Position numbers and translations under genes: made by a program. The notes beneath the pieces are model-generated. The model ran no database searches, was not told where the DNA came from, and saw only the letters and a list, made by a program, of their open reading frames with translations. A DNA stretch of 64,000 nt. Origin: Bacteroidales bacterium (lineage in GTDB: Bacteria; Bacteroidota; Bacteroidia; Bacteroidales; F082). The stretch lies in assembly GCA_030690365.1 (NCBI GenBank), contig JAUYGX010000140.1, forward strand, positions 35,174-99,173, read 5' to 3'. Below, piece by piece: positions 37,226-45,704 of the stretch (position 1 is its first letter; every line of letters starts with the position of its first letter).

Positions 37226-37813
37226 ATGAAAGAAAAAGAATTATCGCATCAGGAAAGCTTTCAGGTCATTCAGGAAATGATTGAGATAGCGAAAAATAAA
37301 ATGACCGATACCGGATTTCACTTTTTACTCTGGGGAGTTCTGGTAATTGCAGCCAGTATCACGCAATATTTCATGATCTCGAAGGGAATGGCAAAGGATT
37401 CGGATCTGGTTTGGATCATTATGCCCGTAATTGGAGTTCCGGTGGCACTGATATATGAATATCGCAGGAGAAAGACAGAGAAAGCCCACAGCAAATCCGA
37501 CAAAATGTACGGGTATTTGTGGCTGGGTTTTGGCATTACCCTGTTTCTCAGTATTTATATCAGTGTATCTTTTAGCATCAACCCCATTGCGTTTATACTG
37601 TTGCTGGTGGGGTTTGCCACCTTTGTTTCGGGTGCAATCTATCGGTTTACACCGCTGATCGCGGGCTCATTTGTCTTTTGGCTGGCAGCAGCACTTTGTC
37701 CACACATGGAGAGCCAAAACCAATTGTTGATCAATGCACTGGCCATTTTTATGGGATATATTATCCCCGGGATTTTACTGTGGAGAAAATATAACAAGGT
37801 AAACCATGTTTAA
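37226..37813 (+). CDS. Multi-pass membrane protein of unknown function
   Basis: A 195-residue protein not assigned to a named family. An acidic/basic N-terminal stretch (ELSHQESFQVIQEMIEIAKNKM) precedes five or six hydrophobic helices from residue 27 on. The charged loop RRRKTEKAHSKSDK lies between helices 2 and 3. It overlaps the downstream winged-helix regulator gene by 8 bp, so the pair is translationally coupled. Similar pairs, a small membrane protein plus an autoregulating winged-helix protein, are seen in Bacteroidota. Function is unknown. Confidence 0.8.
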   Translation: MKEKELSHQESFQVIQEMIEIAKNKMTDTGFHFLLWGVLVIAASITQYFMISKGMAKDSDLVWIIMPVIGVPVALIYEYRRRKTEKAHSKSDKMYGYLWLGFGITLFLSIYISVSFSINPIAFILLLVGFATFVSGAIYRFTPLIAGSFVFWLAAALCPHMESQNQLLINALAIFMGYIIPGILLWRKYNKVNHV

Positions 37814-38102
37814 GCCACTCGACCCATTGCTGAATTCCGAGTTGCGGTTATCCATCATGAGTCTGCTGATAGGTTTTGAAGAAGCCTCCTTTAGTTTTAT
37901 CAAAGATAAAACAGGAGCCACGGCGGGGAACTTAAGCGTTCAGCTTCAAAAGCTAAGCGAAGCGAATTACATCAGCATTTCAAAATCGTTTAAGGGAAAC
38001 ATGCCACTTACCACCTGTAGAATTACACCACTCGGCATACAAGCCTTCGAAAAACATGTAGAGGCCCTGATGTCGTTTATTAATGTATCAAAGGATAAAT
38101 AG
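37806..38102 (+). CDS. Winged-helix DNA-binding transcriptional regulator
   Basis: A 98-residue single-domain regulator. The pattern LNSELRLSIMSLL, then FSFIKDKTGATAGNLSVQLQKLSEANYI and the wing RITPLGIQAFEKH matches the compact MarR/PadR-like winged-helix family (HTH_34 type). It has no ligand-binding domain, so it may respond through its membrane partner. The palindrome at 37161-37179 is the probable operator. Confidence 0.88.
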   Translation: MFKPLDPLLNSELRLSIMSLLIGFEEASFSFIKDKTGATAGNLSVQLQKLSEANYISISKSFKGNMPLTTCRITPLGIQAFEKHVEALMSFINVSKDK

Positions 38103-38365
38103 CAGGAAACATGCAAACCTTTGAATGATCAGAATTAAAGGATCATTACATGAACTGGATGGCTATAGCCTTTTGTCTGTTTTGCGATAGATTGGGTAGC
38201 AATACTACGACCATGATACTCCCATCATCAGAACTATTTCAACCGAATGGTTATAAAATAACTACGAATCACGTGGTTGATTTGATTGTTTTACTACCTT
38301 TGGGATTGAAAACCGGTAACTTGCAATGATTTTCCTGATAATTGAGCCTGATAAAACTGACCTTT

Positions 38366-38785
38366 ATGACCGATGTTCATAATAAAATCACCAGAAGTTA
38401 CAATATGTCGATGGTAAAGGGAAAAAACACCAAACCAGAGATCATTGTAAGGAAATATCTACATAGCAATGGTTACAGGTATCGATTACATGACGTAAAA
38501 CTTCCCGGAAAACCGGACATAGTTTTACCAAAATATAAAACGGTAATTTTCGTCAATGGCTGTTTCTGGCACGGACACGAAAATTGCAAATATTTTGTAA
38601 ACCCGAAAACAAGAACCGACTGGTGGTTAAATAAAATCAATGATACAAGGAAGCGGGATGAACATAAAACTGAGGCATTGTTAAATCTTGGATGGAAAGT
38701 TTATGTTATTTGGGATTGCCAGTTAAAAGCCGAAAAACGGGATTTTGTTTTTGATGAGTTAATTGTACTTTTGAGAAAAAATTAG
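38366..38785 (+). CDS. vsr: Very-short-patch repair (Vsr) family endonuclease
   Basis: A 139-residue nuclease of the Vsr superfamily. Catalytic and zinc residues are all present: GKPDIVLP with the metal-binding Asp, VNGCFWHGHENCKYF with the zinc Cys and His residues plus the catalytic His, and the late Cys in VIWDCQL. Classical Vsr nicks T:G mismatches left by deamination of 5-methylcytosine. I prefer the ATG at 38366; an in-frame TTG at 38342 adds eight residues. It stands 5 bp upstream of a cytosine methyltransferase. Within this island it may instead act as the restriction nuclease. Confidence 0.92.
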   Translation: MTDVHNKITRSYNMSMVKGKNTKPEIIVRKYLHSNGYRYRLHDVKLPGKPDIVLPKYKTVIFVNGCFWHGHENCKYFVNPKTRTDWWLNKINDTRKRDEHKTEALLNLGWKVYVIWDCQLKAEKRDFVFDELIVLLRKN

Positions 38786-38790
38786 TATAG

Positions 38791-40038
38791 ATGAATTTCA
38801 TAGATTTATTCTCCGGGGCGGGTGGAATGTCTGAAGGTTTTATTCGGGCAGGTTTTACTCCAATTGCTCATGTGGAAATAGATAAAGCCGCCTGCAATAC
38901 ATTGCTCACCCGAACTGTATATCACCATTTGAAAGACACGCCGGATTTTGAAAAGTATATTTCATATATAAAAGGGGAAGGCATTTCAAGAAATGAGCTT
39001 TATAATCTTCTTCCTGACGAAAAAAGGGATTCAGTTATAAATCTCCCCATTAGCGATGAAACCAATCAGGATATATTTCAAAAAATTGATCTGCTAAAAG
39101 GAAATCAGACAATCGATCTGATTATTGGAGGACCTCCGTGCCAGGCTTATTCACTTGTGGGTCGTTCAAGAGATAAAAACCGAATGAAAGGCGATCCCCG
39201 TAATAATCTGTTTAAACAATATGCCAAATACCTGGAGTATTATCAACCCGCATACTTTGTCTTTGAAAATGTGATTGGATTGCTTTCTGCTAAAACCCAA
39301 GAAGGGGAATCCTATTTAAAAATGATGATTGATCTTTTCCACAAAGTTGGCTACACTACTGAATATAAAGTGCAAGAAGCCAAAGACTTTGGCGTGCTTC
39401 AAAACCGAAAAAGAATTATTCTTATAGGTAAGAAGGGAACCGAAAAAGGATTTTATCCTGAATTTGAAAAATGGAATCCGGGTGTAATGGTTTCGGAAGT
39501 ATTGGATGACCTTCAACCTTTGCAGGCCGGAGAAGGAACTTTTTTTACCAGTGAATATAAAGAATATCAGGGCGATTACCTTTTTAAAAGTCATATCAGA
39601 AACGGTCTTGATTTTACCACACAGCATATTTCACGACCTCATACCGATCAGGATAAAGAAATATACAGGATTGCTGTAAATAAATGGAATAGAGGAAAGC
39701 GTTTGGAGTATAATGAACTTGCTGAAGAATTAAAAACACACAAAAACACCAAATCGTTTATCGATCGTTTTAAAGTTGTTGCTTCTGACAAGCCTTTTTC
39801 TCAAACAGTTGTTGCGCATATTGCCAAAGATGGACATTATTATATTCATCCTGACATAACCCAAAACCGTTCCTTGACCCCTCGTGAAGCAGCAAGACTC
39901 CAGAGTTTCCCTGATGATTATTATTTTGAAGGAGAAAATAGCAGGCCAGGTAGGACTTCTGCTTTTAAACAAATTGGGAATGCGGTACCTCCATTGATGG
40001 CGGAACAAATTGCAGGAAAAATTAAAATGTTTTTATGA
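38791..40038 (+). CDS. DNA (cytosine-5-)-methyltransferase
   Basis: C5-cytosine methyltransferase of 415 residues with motifs in order: I, DLFSGAGGMSEGF (5-17); IV, GGPPCQAYS with the catalytic Cys117; VI, FENV; VIII, QNRKRI; IX, RSLTPREAARLQSFPD; X, QIGNAVPPLMA. The recognition sequence cannot be read from the variable region (about 230-330), which is larger than in minimal enzymes. It overlaps the next gene by 4 bp (ATGA), so expression is tied to the kinase-like protein. Confidence 0.95.
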   Translation: MNFIDLFSGAGGMSEGFIRAGFTPIAHVEIDKAACNTLLTRTVYHHLKDTPDFEKYISYIKGEGISRNELYNLLPDEKRDSVINLPISDETNQDIFQKIDLLKGNQTIDLIIGGPPCQAYSLVGRSRDKNRMKGDPRNNLFKQYAKYLEYYQPAYFVFENVIGLLSAKTQEGESYLKMMIDLFHKVGYTTEYKVQEAKDFGVLQNRKRIILIGKKGTEKGFYPEFEKWNPGVMVSEVLDDLQPLQAGEGTFFTSEYKEYQGDYLFKSHIRNGLDFTTQHISRPHTDQDKEIYRIAVNKWNRGKRLEYNELAEELKTHKNTKSFIDRFKVVASDKPFSQTVVAHIAKDGHYYIHPDITQNRSLTPREAARLQSFPDDYYFEGENSRPGRTSAFKQIGNAVPPLMAEQIAGKIKMFL

Positions 40039-42218
40039 ATAATAATAATCTAACATATAAGATTAGACCAGCAGCGAGACTAATTCATACTATTGGTAGA
40101 GACTTAATTGGGGACTCTTATGCCGCATTAGTTGAGCTTGTTAAAAACTCATATGATGCCGATGCAACAAATGTTTATATCAATTTTGATTACAAATCAG
40201 TTGATAATGAAGACGCATTAGTGATATCTGTCAGTGATGATGGACATGGAATGAGTTTCGATACAATTATCAATAAATGGCTAGTTCCTGCGACAAATGA
40301 TAAATTAAACCGAAAGAAAAGTCCCAAAAAAGAACGCTTATTTCAGGGACGTAAGGGTATTGGTCGTTTTGCCGTTTCAATTTTAGGTCAGGAAATGACA
40401 CTATATTCCATCGATGAAAATTGCGAAAAATCAACTTTGGTAATAGATTGGAGAATATTTAATACGGATGACTTTCTTGAAAATATTGAACTTCTTGTAG
40501 AAAAAGAGACTACAAAAGAATCTTCTGGCACATATATAGAAATTATTGCAAAAGATGAAATTGAAAATGAAAAGGTTTCTGTTTGGGATAAAAGCTCAAT
40601 TGATAACTTAATCAATGAATTACGCAAACTAATTTCTCCTTTTAAATATTTTGAACAAGATGTTTTCAATATAATCTTATCATTTACCAATTGTCCATTT
40701 GAAGATTTAAATAACCAAGTCTTTGAAATTGAAACCTATCCAATTATCGATCTTTATGATTACCGGATAAGTGGAAAAATAGATTCCATCGGAAAAGCAA
40801 ATCTATTGTTTGAAAATAACGTAACTGAGGTCAAACAATCAGAAAAGATTGATGTAAAATATCAACTTGAAGATGGTGGAAAATATTGTGGGGAAATACA
40901 AATTGATTACCGGGTATTTGACAGAGAGCCTGAGGCAATCGAAAATTTAATAAATAAAGGATTAATTGATCCAATATCAAAAGAATTTGCTGGAAAAAAT
41001 CAAGCAAAGCAAATGCTTAATGAAGTTTATGGTGTAAATATTTATAAGAATCAATTTCGAATACGACCATATGGAACTCAAGGTATTGATTGGCTTGATT
41101 TAGATAAAGATAGAATTCAAAATTTTACTCTTAAAATAAGTAATAATCAAATCGTTGGTTTTATAACGATACAACCTGAAGAGATATCGAAACTAGAAGA
41201 AAAAAGTGCTCGAGATGGATTAAAGGAAAATGAATATTTCTTGGGCTTAAAGGAATTAGCGCAAAAAACATTACTTGAACTTGAAGTTAGAAGATTGTCA
41301 TTTAGGAAAAAGAGTCTAAAAAGCAGAAAAGGTCGATCCACGATTCAGCAAAGCATATCAAATTTATTTAGTTTTTCAGATTTATCAAGGAACATAGAAT
41401 CTAAACTGATTCAAGTCAATGTCGATCAAAGTAGCATCACTCAAATTAAGGAAATACTGTATGTTGAAGAGCAAAATAAAGTAGGGCTGTTAGAAGAAAT
41501 TCAAAAGACGATTGCTATCTATCAGGGTCAAGCAACTCTTGGCAAAATTGTAAGTTATATTTTACATGAGGGAAGAAAACCAATTCAATTTTTCAATACG
41601 GAAACAAATGTAATTGAACGTTATATTCGGTATTTTATATCGACTAAAGATGAAGATGTATTAACTGAGTTAAATGAGAGTATAGATGGATTCCGACGAA
41701 ATAGTAAATTAATATCAAAGTTATTTAAAAGGGTTAGTCCACTTGCAAATCAAAGAAGACAGAATAGGAAAGATTTTAATGTTTCAAAAAATATTTTAGA
41801 TTCTTATCAAATTTTTAAAGAATCAATGTATGATTGGAATATTGATTTTGATTTAAAGTGTAATGATACTATTAAGATCTATGGTTGGGAAGAAGATTTG
41901 TTTACAGCCATTACAAATCTTATAGAAAACAGTATTTATTGGCTTAGCTTGTCTGAAAAGGATACAAAGCAGATAACAATTCATGTTTCAGAGCAAGAAG
42001 ATACTGTAAAAATTGATATTTGGGATAATGGCCCTGGTTTGACAAAAGAAGAAATTGAAACAGATATAATTTTTGAACCAGGTTATTCGAAAAAACATAA
42101 TGGAACAGGATTAGGTTTAGCAATTGCCGGGGAAGCTGTGGAAAGGTTAAATGGAAAACTTACTGCTAGAAATTCAGATTCAGGTGCATATTTTCAAATC
42201 GAAATCGATAAAAAATGA
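40035..42218 (+). CDS. Dual-GHKL ATPase: MORC/Hsp90-like N-terminus and histidine kinase C-terminus
   Basis: A 727-residue cytoplasmic protein with two ATP sites. The first (about 12-250) is a MORC/Hsp90/MutL-like GHKL domain: ELVKNSYDADA with Asn38, SDDGHGM, and GRKGIGRFA. The middle (about 260-500) has beta-rich and coiled-coil parts. The C-terminus is a histidine kinase core: an H-box ILHEGRKPI with His511, then NLIENSIYW (N box), DNGPGL and GTGLGLAI. No membrane helix or input domain is seen, so the first GHKL module may itself be the sensor. GHKL ATPases of the MutL/MORC type are known beside methyltransferases in restriction systems. The gene is clearly more AT-rich than the flanking chromosome and overlaps both neighbours by 4 bp. 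Confidence 0.85.
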   Translation: MNNNNLTYKIRPAARLIHTIGRDLIGDSYAALVELVKNSYDADATNVYINFDYKSVDNEDALVISVSDDGHGMSFDTIINKWLVPATNDKLNRKKSPKKERLFQGRKGIGRFAVSILGQEMTLYSIDENCEKSTLVIDWRIFNTDDFLENIELLVEKETTKESSGTYIEIIAKDEIENEKVSVWDKSSIDNLINELRKLISPFKYFEQDVFNIILSFTNCPFEDLNNQVFEIETYPIIDLYDYRISGKIDSIGKANLLFENNVTEVKQSEKIDVKYQLEDGGKYCGEIQIDYRVFDREPEAIENLINKGLIDPISKEFAGKNQAKQMLNEVYGVNIYKNQFRIRPYGTQGIDWLDLDKDRIQNFTLKISNNQIVGFITIQPEEISKLEEKSARDGLKENEYFLGLKELAQKTLLELEVRRLSFRKKSLKSRKGRSTIQQSISNLFSFSDLSRNIESKLIQVNVDQSSITQIKEILYVEEQNKVGLLEEIQKTIAIYQGQATLGKIVSYILHEGRKPIQFFNTETNVIERYIRYFISTKDEDVLTELNESIDGFRRNSKLISKLFKRVSPLANQRRQNRKDFNVSKNILDSYQIFKESMYDWNIDFDLKCNDTIKIYGWEEDLFTAITNLIENSIYWLSLSEKDTKQITIHVSEQEDTVKIDIWDNGPGLTKEEIETDIIFEPGYSKKHNGTGLGLAIAGEAVERLNGKLTARNSDSGAYFQIEIDKK

Positions 42219-43327
42219 AAGAGCTAAAGTTACTTATCGTTGAGGATGACCAAGAGCAATTGGATCTATATGATAGAGATGTCAAATCCTTTAACCTCGG
42301 GAAGGAAATTCAAATAATAATAACAGCAATAAAAGAAAAGGAACTAGCTCTAAAAGCTTTAATTCATTTAGATTTTGATGCAGCAATAGTTGATTTAGAT
42401 TTGAAAAACACTGGTGGACAAGATTCATCTGGAAATGAAATTTTAAAGGAAATAAAAAATAATTTAAGATTTCCAGTATACGTTGTAACTGGAACACCTC
42501 AAAATGTTGACGATGGTTTAAAAGTTGAATCAGCTTTTTTTAAGATTAAAACACGAGGAGATGTTGAGGAAGTATCATATTGGGAACAATTTATTAATAT
42601 TTACAATACTGGTATAACTCAAATTCTTAATAGGAAAGGAACAATCGAGAAATATCTGTCAAACATATTTTGGAATCATATTGCCGACTCAATAGATTTG
42701 TGGATAACTGATCAAACAAGAACTTCAGAACAAAAAGAAAAAACACTTTTACGTTATACTTTACTTCATATTCAAGAATATTTAGAACAAAATTCAGATA
42801 ATACCTTTGATAACTATCATCCTGCAGAAACTTATATTATCCCTTCGGTTAAACAATTTGTATTTACTGGTGATCTAGTTGAAGAAAAAAAATCTGGATA
42901 TTGTTATATTGTTTTAACTCCTTCCTGCGATTTAGCTCAAAAAAAAGCTAAGGATATACTTCTAGCTATTATAGAAGTAAATATTAAAGGTATTATGGCA
43001 GAAATGAAGAATATTATTATTAAAAATAAAGCACCTGCTGAAAGAATACAAGAAGCTGAAAATGTTATCAAAAACCTAATTCATAATAGCTTTTCTAACA
43101 AATATCATTTTCTTCCAAAATATAAATCAATCAAAGGTGGTTTAGTTAACTTTCAGAAGGTTAAATCAGTAAGAATTGAAGAATTAAATTCAGAATTCAC
43201 GATTATTGCCTCTCTAAACAGTCAATTTACCAAAGATATAGTTGCAAGATTCTCATATTACTATTCAAGGCAGGGCTCTCCCGATTTTGATTCAAATGAG
43301 ATGTATTTGTCTTTGATAAAAGATTAG
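42215..43327 (+). CDS. Response-regulator receiver protein with unrecognised C-terminal domain
   Basis: A 370-residue protein. The first 125 residues are a receiver domain: acidic pocket VEDDQEQ (Asp11, Asp12), the likely phosphoacceptor Asp60 in AIVDLDL, Thr in VVTGTP and the conserved Lys in FFKIKTRGD. The C-terminal 240 residues do not look like any DNA-binding output. They contain LTPSCDLAQKKA with Cys238, a helical Lys-rich stretch (about 260-290), and a strand-rich end. This part is a candidate effector or nuclease-regulating domain. It is the last gene of the island, overlapping the kinase gene by 4 bp, and strongly AT-rich. Confidence 0.82.
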   Translation: MKELKLLIVEDDQEQLDLYDRDVKSFNLGKEIQIIITAIKEKELALKALIHLDFDAAIVDLDLKNTGGQDSSGNEILKEIKNNLRFPVYVVTGTPQNVDDGLKVESAFFKIKTRGDVEEVSYWEQFINIYNTGITQILNRKGTIEKYLSNIFWNHIADSIDLWITDQTRTSEQKEKTLLRYTLLHIQEYLEQNSDNTFDNYHPAETYIIPSVKQFVFTGDLVEEKKSGYCYIVLTPSCDLAQKKAKDILLAIIEVNIKGIMAEMKNIIIKNKAPAERIQEAENVIKNLIHNSFSNKYHFLPKYKSIKGGLVNFQKVKSVRIEELNSEFTIIASLNSQFTKDIVARFSYYYSRQGSPDFDSNEMYLSLIKD

Positions 43328-43756
43328 TTCATGGTACTTTTCTCGTCCATGTATAAGTCTGGCGTAATCAGGGATACAAACCAAAACCATCCTCCCCATC
43401 CTTGAATTCCAGCTGCAAATCCCAACTGATTAATACCACCACAAAAAAAACCGAAGAACGTTGTCCTCTAGTTTTCATAATTTCAGGTTGTTGAGTTAAT
43501 GTCTCATGCCCCAAATATTCTTCTGAATATTTGCTAAAAACAGGACTGTATAAATGCAATATATCATATATCTCAAATTTAATTCACTAATTCGAATAAC
43601 CAAACCAGCTTAACGACAAAACAATACCGACATCTCATGAAAGACACAGGATTCCAGAACAGTTAAATTCTGAAAATTGATAAATTTTGGATGAACACAC
43701 AAACAATGAGATTAATAAGATCACTCTGAAAAAAACGACTACAGTCAACCCACCCC
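43328..43756. other. Spacer at the downstream edge of the defence island
   Basis: About 430 bp without a supported gene. It contains short open frames on both strands that lack a plausible start or composition. No tRNA, integrase remnant or clear direct repeat marking an attachment site was recognised. Confidence 0.45.
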
Positions 43757-44569
43757 TCACTCAAATTTCAGAAAAGCCTTGCTTACCCAGCCCGATATTT
43801 TGGTTTCTACCTTCACCCAGCCTTCCTTTTCTTCAAGCACTTTTACCGGAGTTCCAACGGCCAACGGAGGGGCAATGGTGGGGAAATCAACCCCGGCACC
43901 GGCGCGGATATTCAACTGATCTCCTGTAACCACGGCCTCTTTGCCGGTTTCATCGGGTTCGTCGGTGCGGTTTTGGGATAGTAGGTTTTGCCTGAATTTA
44001 TCCAATGGGAATGCCGGTCCCGGGTCGCGCTTGCGGGTTGGTGCAATTTCCTCATGCCCTACAATGGTTTTGATACCATATTTTTCAATCAGCAGCTGAC
44101 AAACCTGTTCGCACATATCAATTTGTTCCTGCGTATAAGTCTGCCAGTACGAACGTGTGGTTTCGTTGCGGTGACGGGCATAGAGCACATCGGTTGGCTG
44201 ATACCGGGCGCCAAACCAGGCCTGATACTCCGTCCCTACCCGCTTAAGCTCGCCGGCATTGTCGAGTTCGATGCCGATGGAATACTTATTTAATCCCGTA
44301 CGACCGCCATATTGACTTTCGCCGGCATGCCAGGCAATGGTGTCGAATGCCACCAGTTGATAAATTTCGCCCGCTCTTCCTATAACCAGGTGGGCCGAGG
44401 CTTTTACGTCACCACTCAGGTAGTTGGCAGACGATTCGGCACTTCGTCCGGCGGTGAAGTGAATCACAATGGTGTCGGGCAGTCCTGCTTCAAATTTTAT
44501 CTTGTTCTTTGGGCAATCCTTTTGTATCACCTGATTTCCTGATAAATGATGTTGATGATCTATTTGCAT
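43757..44569 (-). CDS. N-acetylmuramoyl-L-alanine amidase with SH3b domain
   Basis: A 270-residue peptidoglycan hydrolase. The amidase_2 domain (about 20-180) has the zinc ligands in VIHFTAG, WHAGES and the late IVGHEEIAPTRKRDPGPAFP. A bacterial SH3 domain follows (about 205-268, GDQLNIRAGAGVDFP and GWVSKAFLKF), likely binding cell-wall peptides. No signal peptide is visible, so it may act in wall recycling (AmpD-like) or be phage-derived. It is transcribed away from the envelope-stress region. Confidence 0.93.
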   Translation of the reverse strand: MQIDHQHHLSGNQVIQKDCPKNKIKFEAGLPDTIVIHFTAGRSAESSANYLSGDVKASAHLVIGRAGEIYQLVAFDTIAWHAGESQYGGRTGLNKYSIGIELDNAGELKRVGTEYQAWFGARYQPTDVLYARHRNETTRSYWQTYTQEQIDMCEQVCQLLIEKYGIKTIVGHEEIAPTRKRDPGPAFPLDKFRQNLLSQNRTDEPDETGKEAVVTGDQLNIRAGAGVDFPTIAPPLAVGTPVKVLEEKEGWVKVETKISGWVSKAFLKFE

Positions 44570-44615
44570 ATTCGTATTGGTTAAAATGGTTTATCATAGG
44601 TTAATTTACAGTCAT

Positions 44616-44623
44616 CAAATTTA
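44616..44623 (-). promoter_or_regulatory. Candidate -7 element of the amidase gene
   Basis: The minus strand reads TAAATTTG, matching TAnnTTTG, about 47 bp upstream of the amidase start codon. No clear -33 box was found at the usual spacing. Confidence 0.4.
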
Positions 44624-44982
44624 GTTCAAACAACGATGGAAATCAAGCTGAAATGTCGTTTATGAAAGGGATAACAGAAAATTTTAATAGCATCTTACCC
44701 TGTATTGTTGTTATCCTTGCCAAAATGTGGGAAAGTTTAAATCAGTAGTCAATTAATGGAGCAAAAAAGCGAACTATTTTAAAACTGTCAAAATTTTACT
44801 TCAGGCTCCATAAGAAGGCAAATATGGGCAGAAGAATCATTTTATTTGATTATTTCATCTACCTTAGGGGATTTATGTCTACCGGTAGGTCAGGGTAAAA
44901 GAGGCTGAAATCGTACTATTACCTTTTTGGACAGGGTTCATAGATGATAATAATGTGGTAAAACGGCGTAGAATAAGCAAAT
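44624..44982. other. Divergent spacer between the amidase and csbD-like genes
   Basis: AT-rich DNA with no gene. Its right end leads into the first copy of the shared 66-bp promoter block. Confidence 0.45.
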
Positions 44983-45048
44983 GTGTGAATCATGTAACTC
45001 TTATCCCTAATTATGTAATGTTTTCCGCCGGTGATGGTAGGATCTTTG
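44983..45048 (+). promoter_or_regulatory. Shared 66-bp promoter block, copy 1 (csbD-like gene)
   Basis: GTGTGAAT at 44983, ATGTAA at 44992 and 45013 (21 bp apart), and TTTG at 45045, 27 bp after the second ATGTAA. The block ends 39 bp before the csbD-like start codon. Both half-sites read AAT-n-ATGTAA, so they are direct repeats. Interpreted as an activator site plus -7 element. Confidence 0.85.
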
Positions 45049-45087
45049 TGAAGTAAATAAAATATCACAAATCAAAATACCTACATC

Positions 45088-45273
45088 ATGAATACCACAG
45101 GTTTACGAGGAAACTGGAATGAGCAAAAAGCAATGTTAAAACAAAAGTTTGCCATACTTACCGATGACGATTTACTTTTGGGAGAAGGCAAAAAGGAGGA
45201 ATTGCTGGCCAGGCTCCAAATCAAACTTGGCAAAACAAAGGAGGAACTTCAAAAGATTTTCGCAGCACTTTAA
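45088..45273 (+). CDS. CsbD-like general stress protein
   Basis: A 61-residue hydrophilic protein. LRGNWNEQKAMLKQKFAILTDDDLLLGEGKKEELLARLQIKLGKTKEEL follows the CsbD pattern (GNW-x-xxKxxxKxxxGxLTDDDL...G), predicted to be a small helical bundle. CsbD proteins are induced by general stress in many bacteria, with unknown mechanism. Transcription should start from promoter-block copy 1. Confidence 0.88.
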   Translation: MNTTGLRGNWNEQKAMLKQKFAILTDDDLLLGEGKKEELLARLQIKLGKTKEELQKIFAAL

Positions 45274-45364
45274 AAACCACATGAAGCTATCAAAATATTG
45301 ATTAAAAGGACCTTGATTCTATAATCACCTACAGATGATTTACTAAACTATAAATTAACAACAG

Positions 45365-45583
45365 ATGAAAAAAACATTAGGAATTGTATTGCTTATCGTG
45401 GGTGTACTTATGATAGCCTATACCGGATTCAATTTTGTAACCAATGAAAAAGTGGTTGAGTTGGGTTCAATTGAAATTACCAAGGAAAAAAATCACGTGT
45501 TTCAATGGCCTCCGGTAGCGGGTGTGGTTTTGATTATTGGAGGAGTTGTACTGCTGGTTATGGATAAGAAAAGCCGTGTTTAG
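45365..45583 (+). CDS. Small two-helix membrane protein
   Basis: A 72-residue protein with an N-terminal helix (TLGIVLLIVGVLMIAYTGFNF) and a C-terminal helix (VAGVVLIIGGVVLLVM), joined by a charged 25-residue segment (VVELGSIEITKEKN). The N-in/C-in hairpin with a polar loop is typical of small stress-induced envelope proteins. No named family is recognised with certainty. It lies 91 bp after the csbD-like gene with no promoter block of its own, so it is probably in that transcript. Confidence 0.8.
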   Translation: MKKTLGIVLLIVGVLMIAYTGFNFVTNEKVVELGSIEITKEKNHVFQWPPVAGVVLIIGGVVLLVMDKKSRV

Positions 45584-45615
45584 GCCATGTTTCTATCAAA
45601 TCAAAAACAGTAAAT

Positions 45616-45681
45616 GTGTGAATCATGTAAATCTTATCCGAAACTATGTAACAGTTTCAGTAAGCATGCATAATACATTTG
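45616..45681 (+). promoter_or_regulatory. Shared 66-bp promoter block, copy 2 (coiled-coil lipoprotein)
   Basis: GTGTGAAT at 45616, ATGTAA at 45625 and 45646, TTTG at 45678 inside TACATTTG, a full match to TAnnTTTG. Spacings of 21 and 27 bp are the same as in copy 1. It ends 23 bp before the lipoprotein start codon. Confidence 0.88.
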
Positions 45682-45704
45682 TAATTCATAAATAACCTTT
45701 TAAA

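Noticed and set aside
38103..38365. A tRNA or integrase remnant as insertion site of the defence island
   Set aside because: No cloverleaf, integrase fragment or matching direct repeat could be seen at either edge.
43368..43559. 63-codon minus-strand open frame in the gap after the receiver gene
   Set aside because: No plausible promoter, no recognisable protein features, and composition like non-coding DNA.
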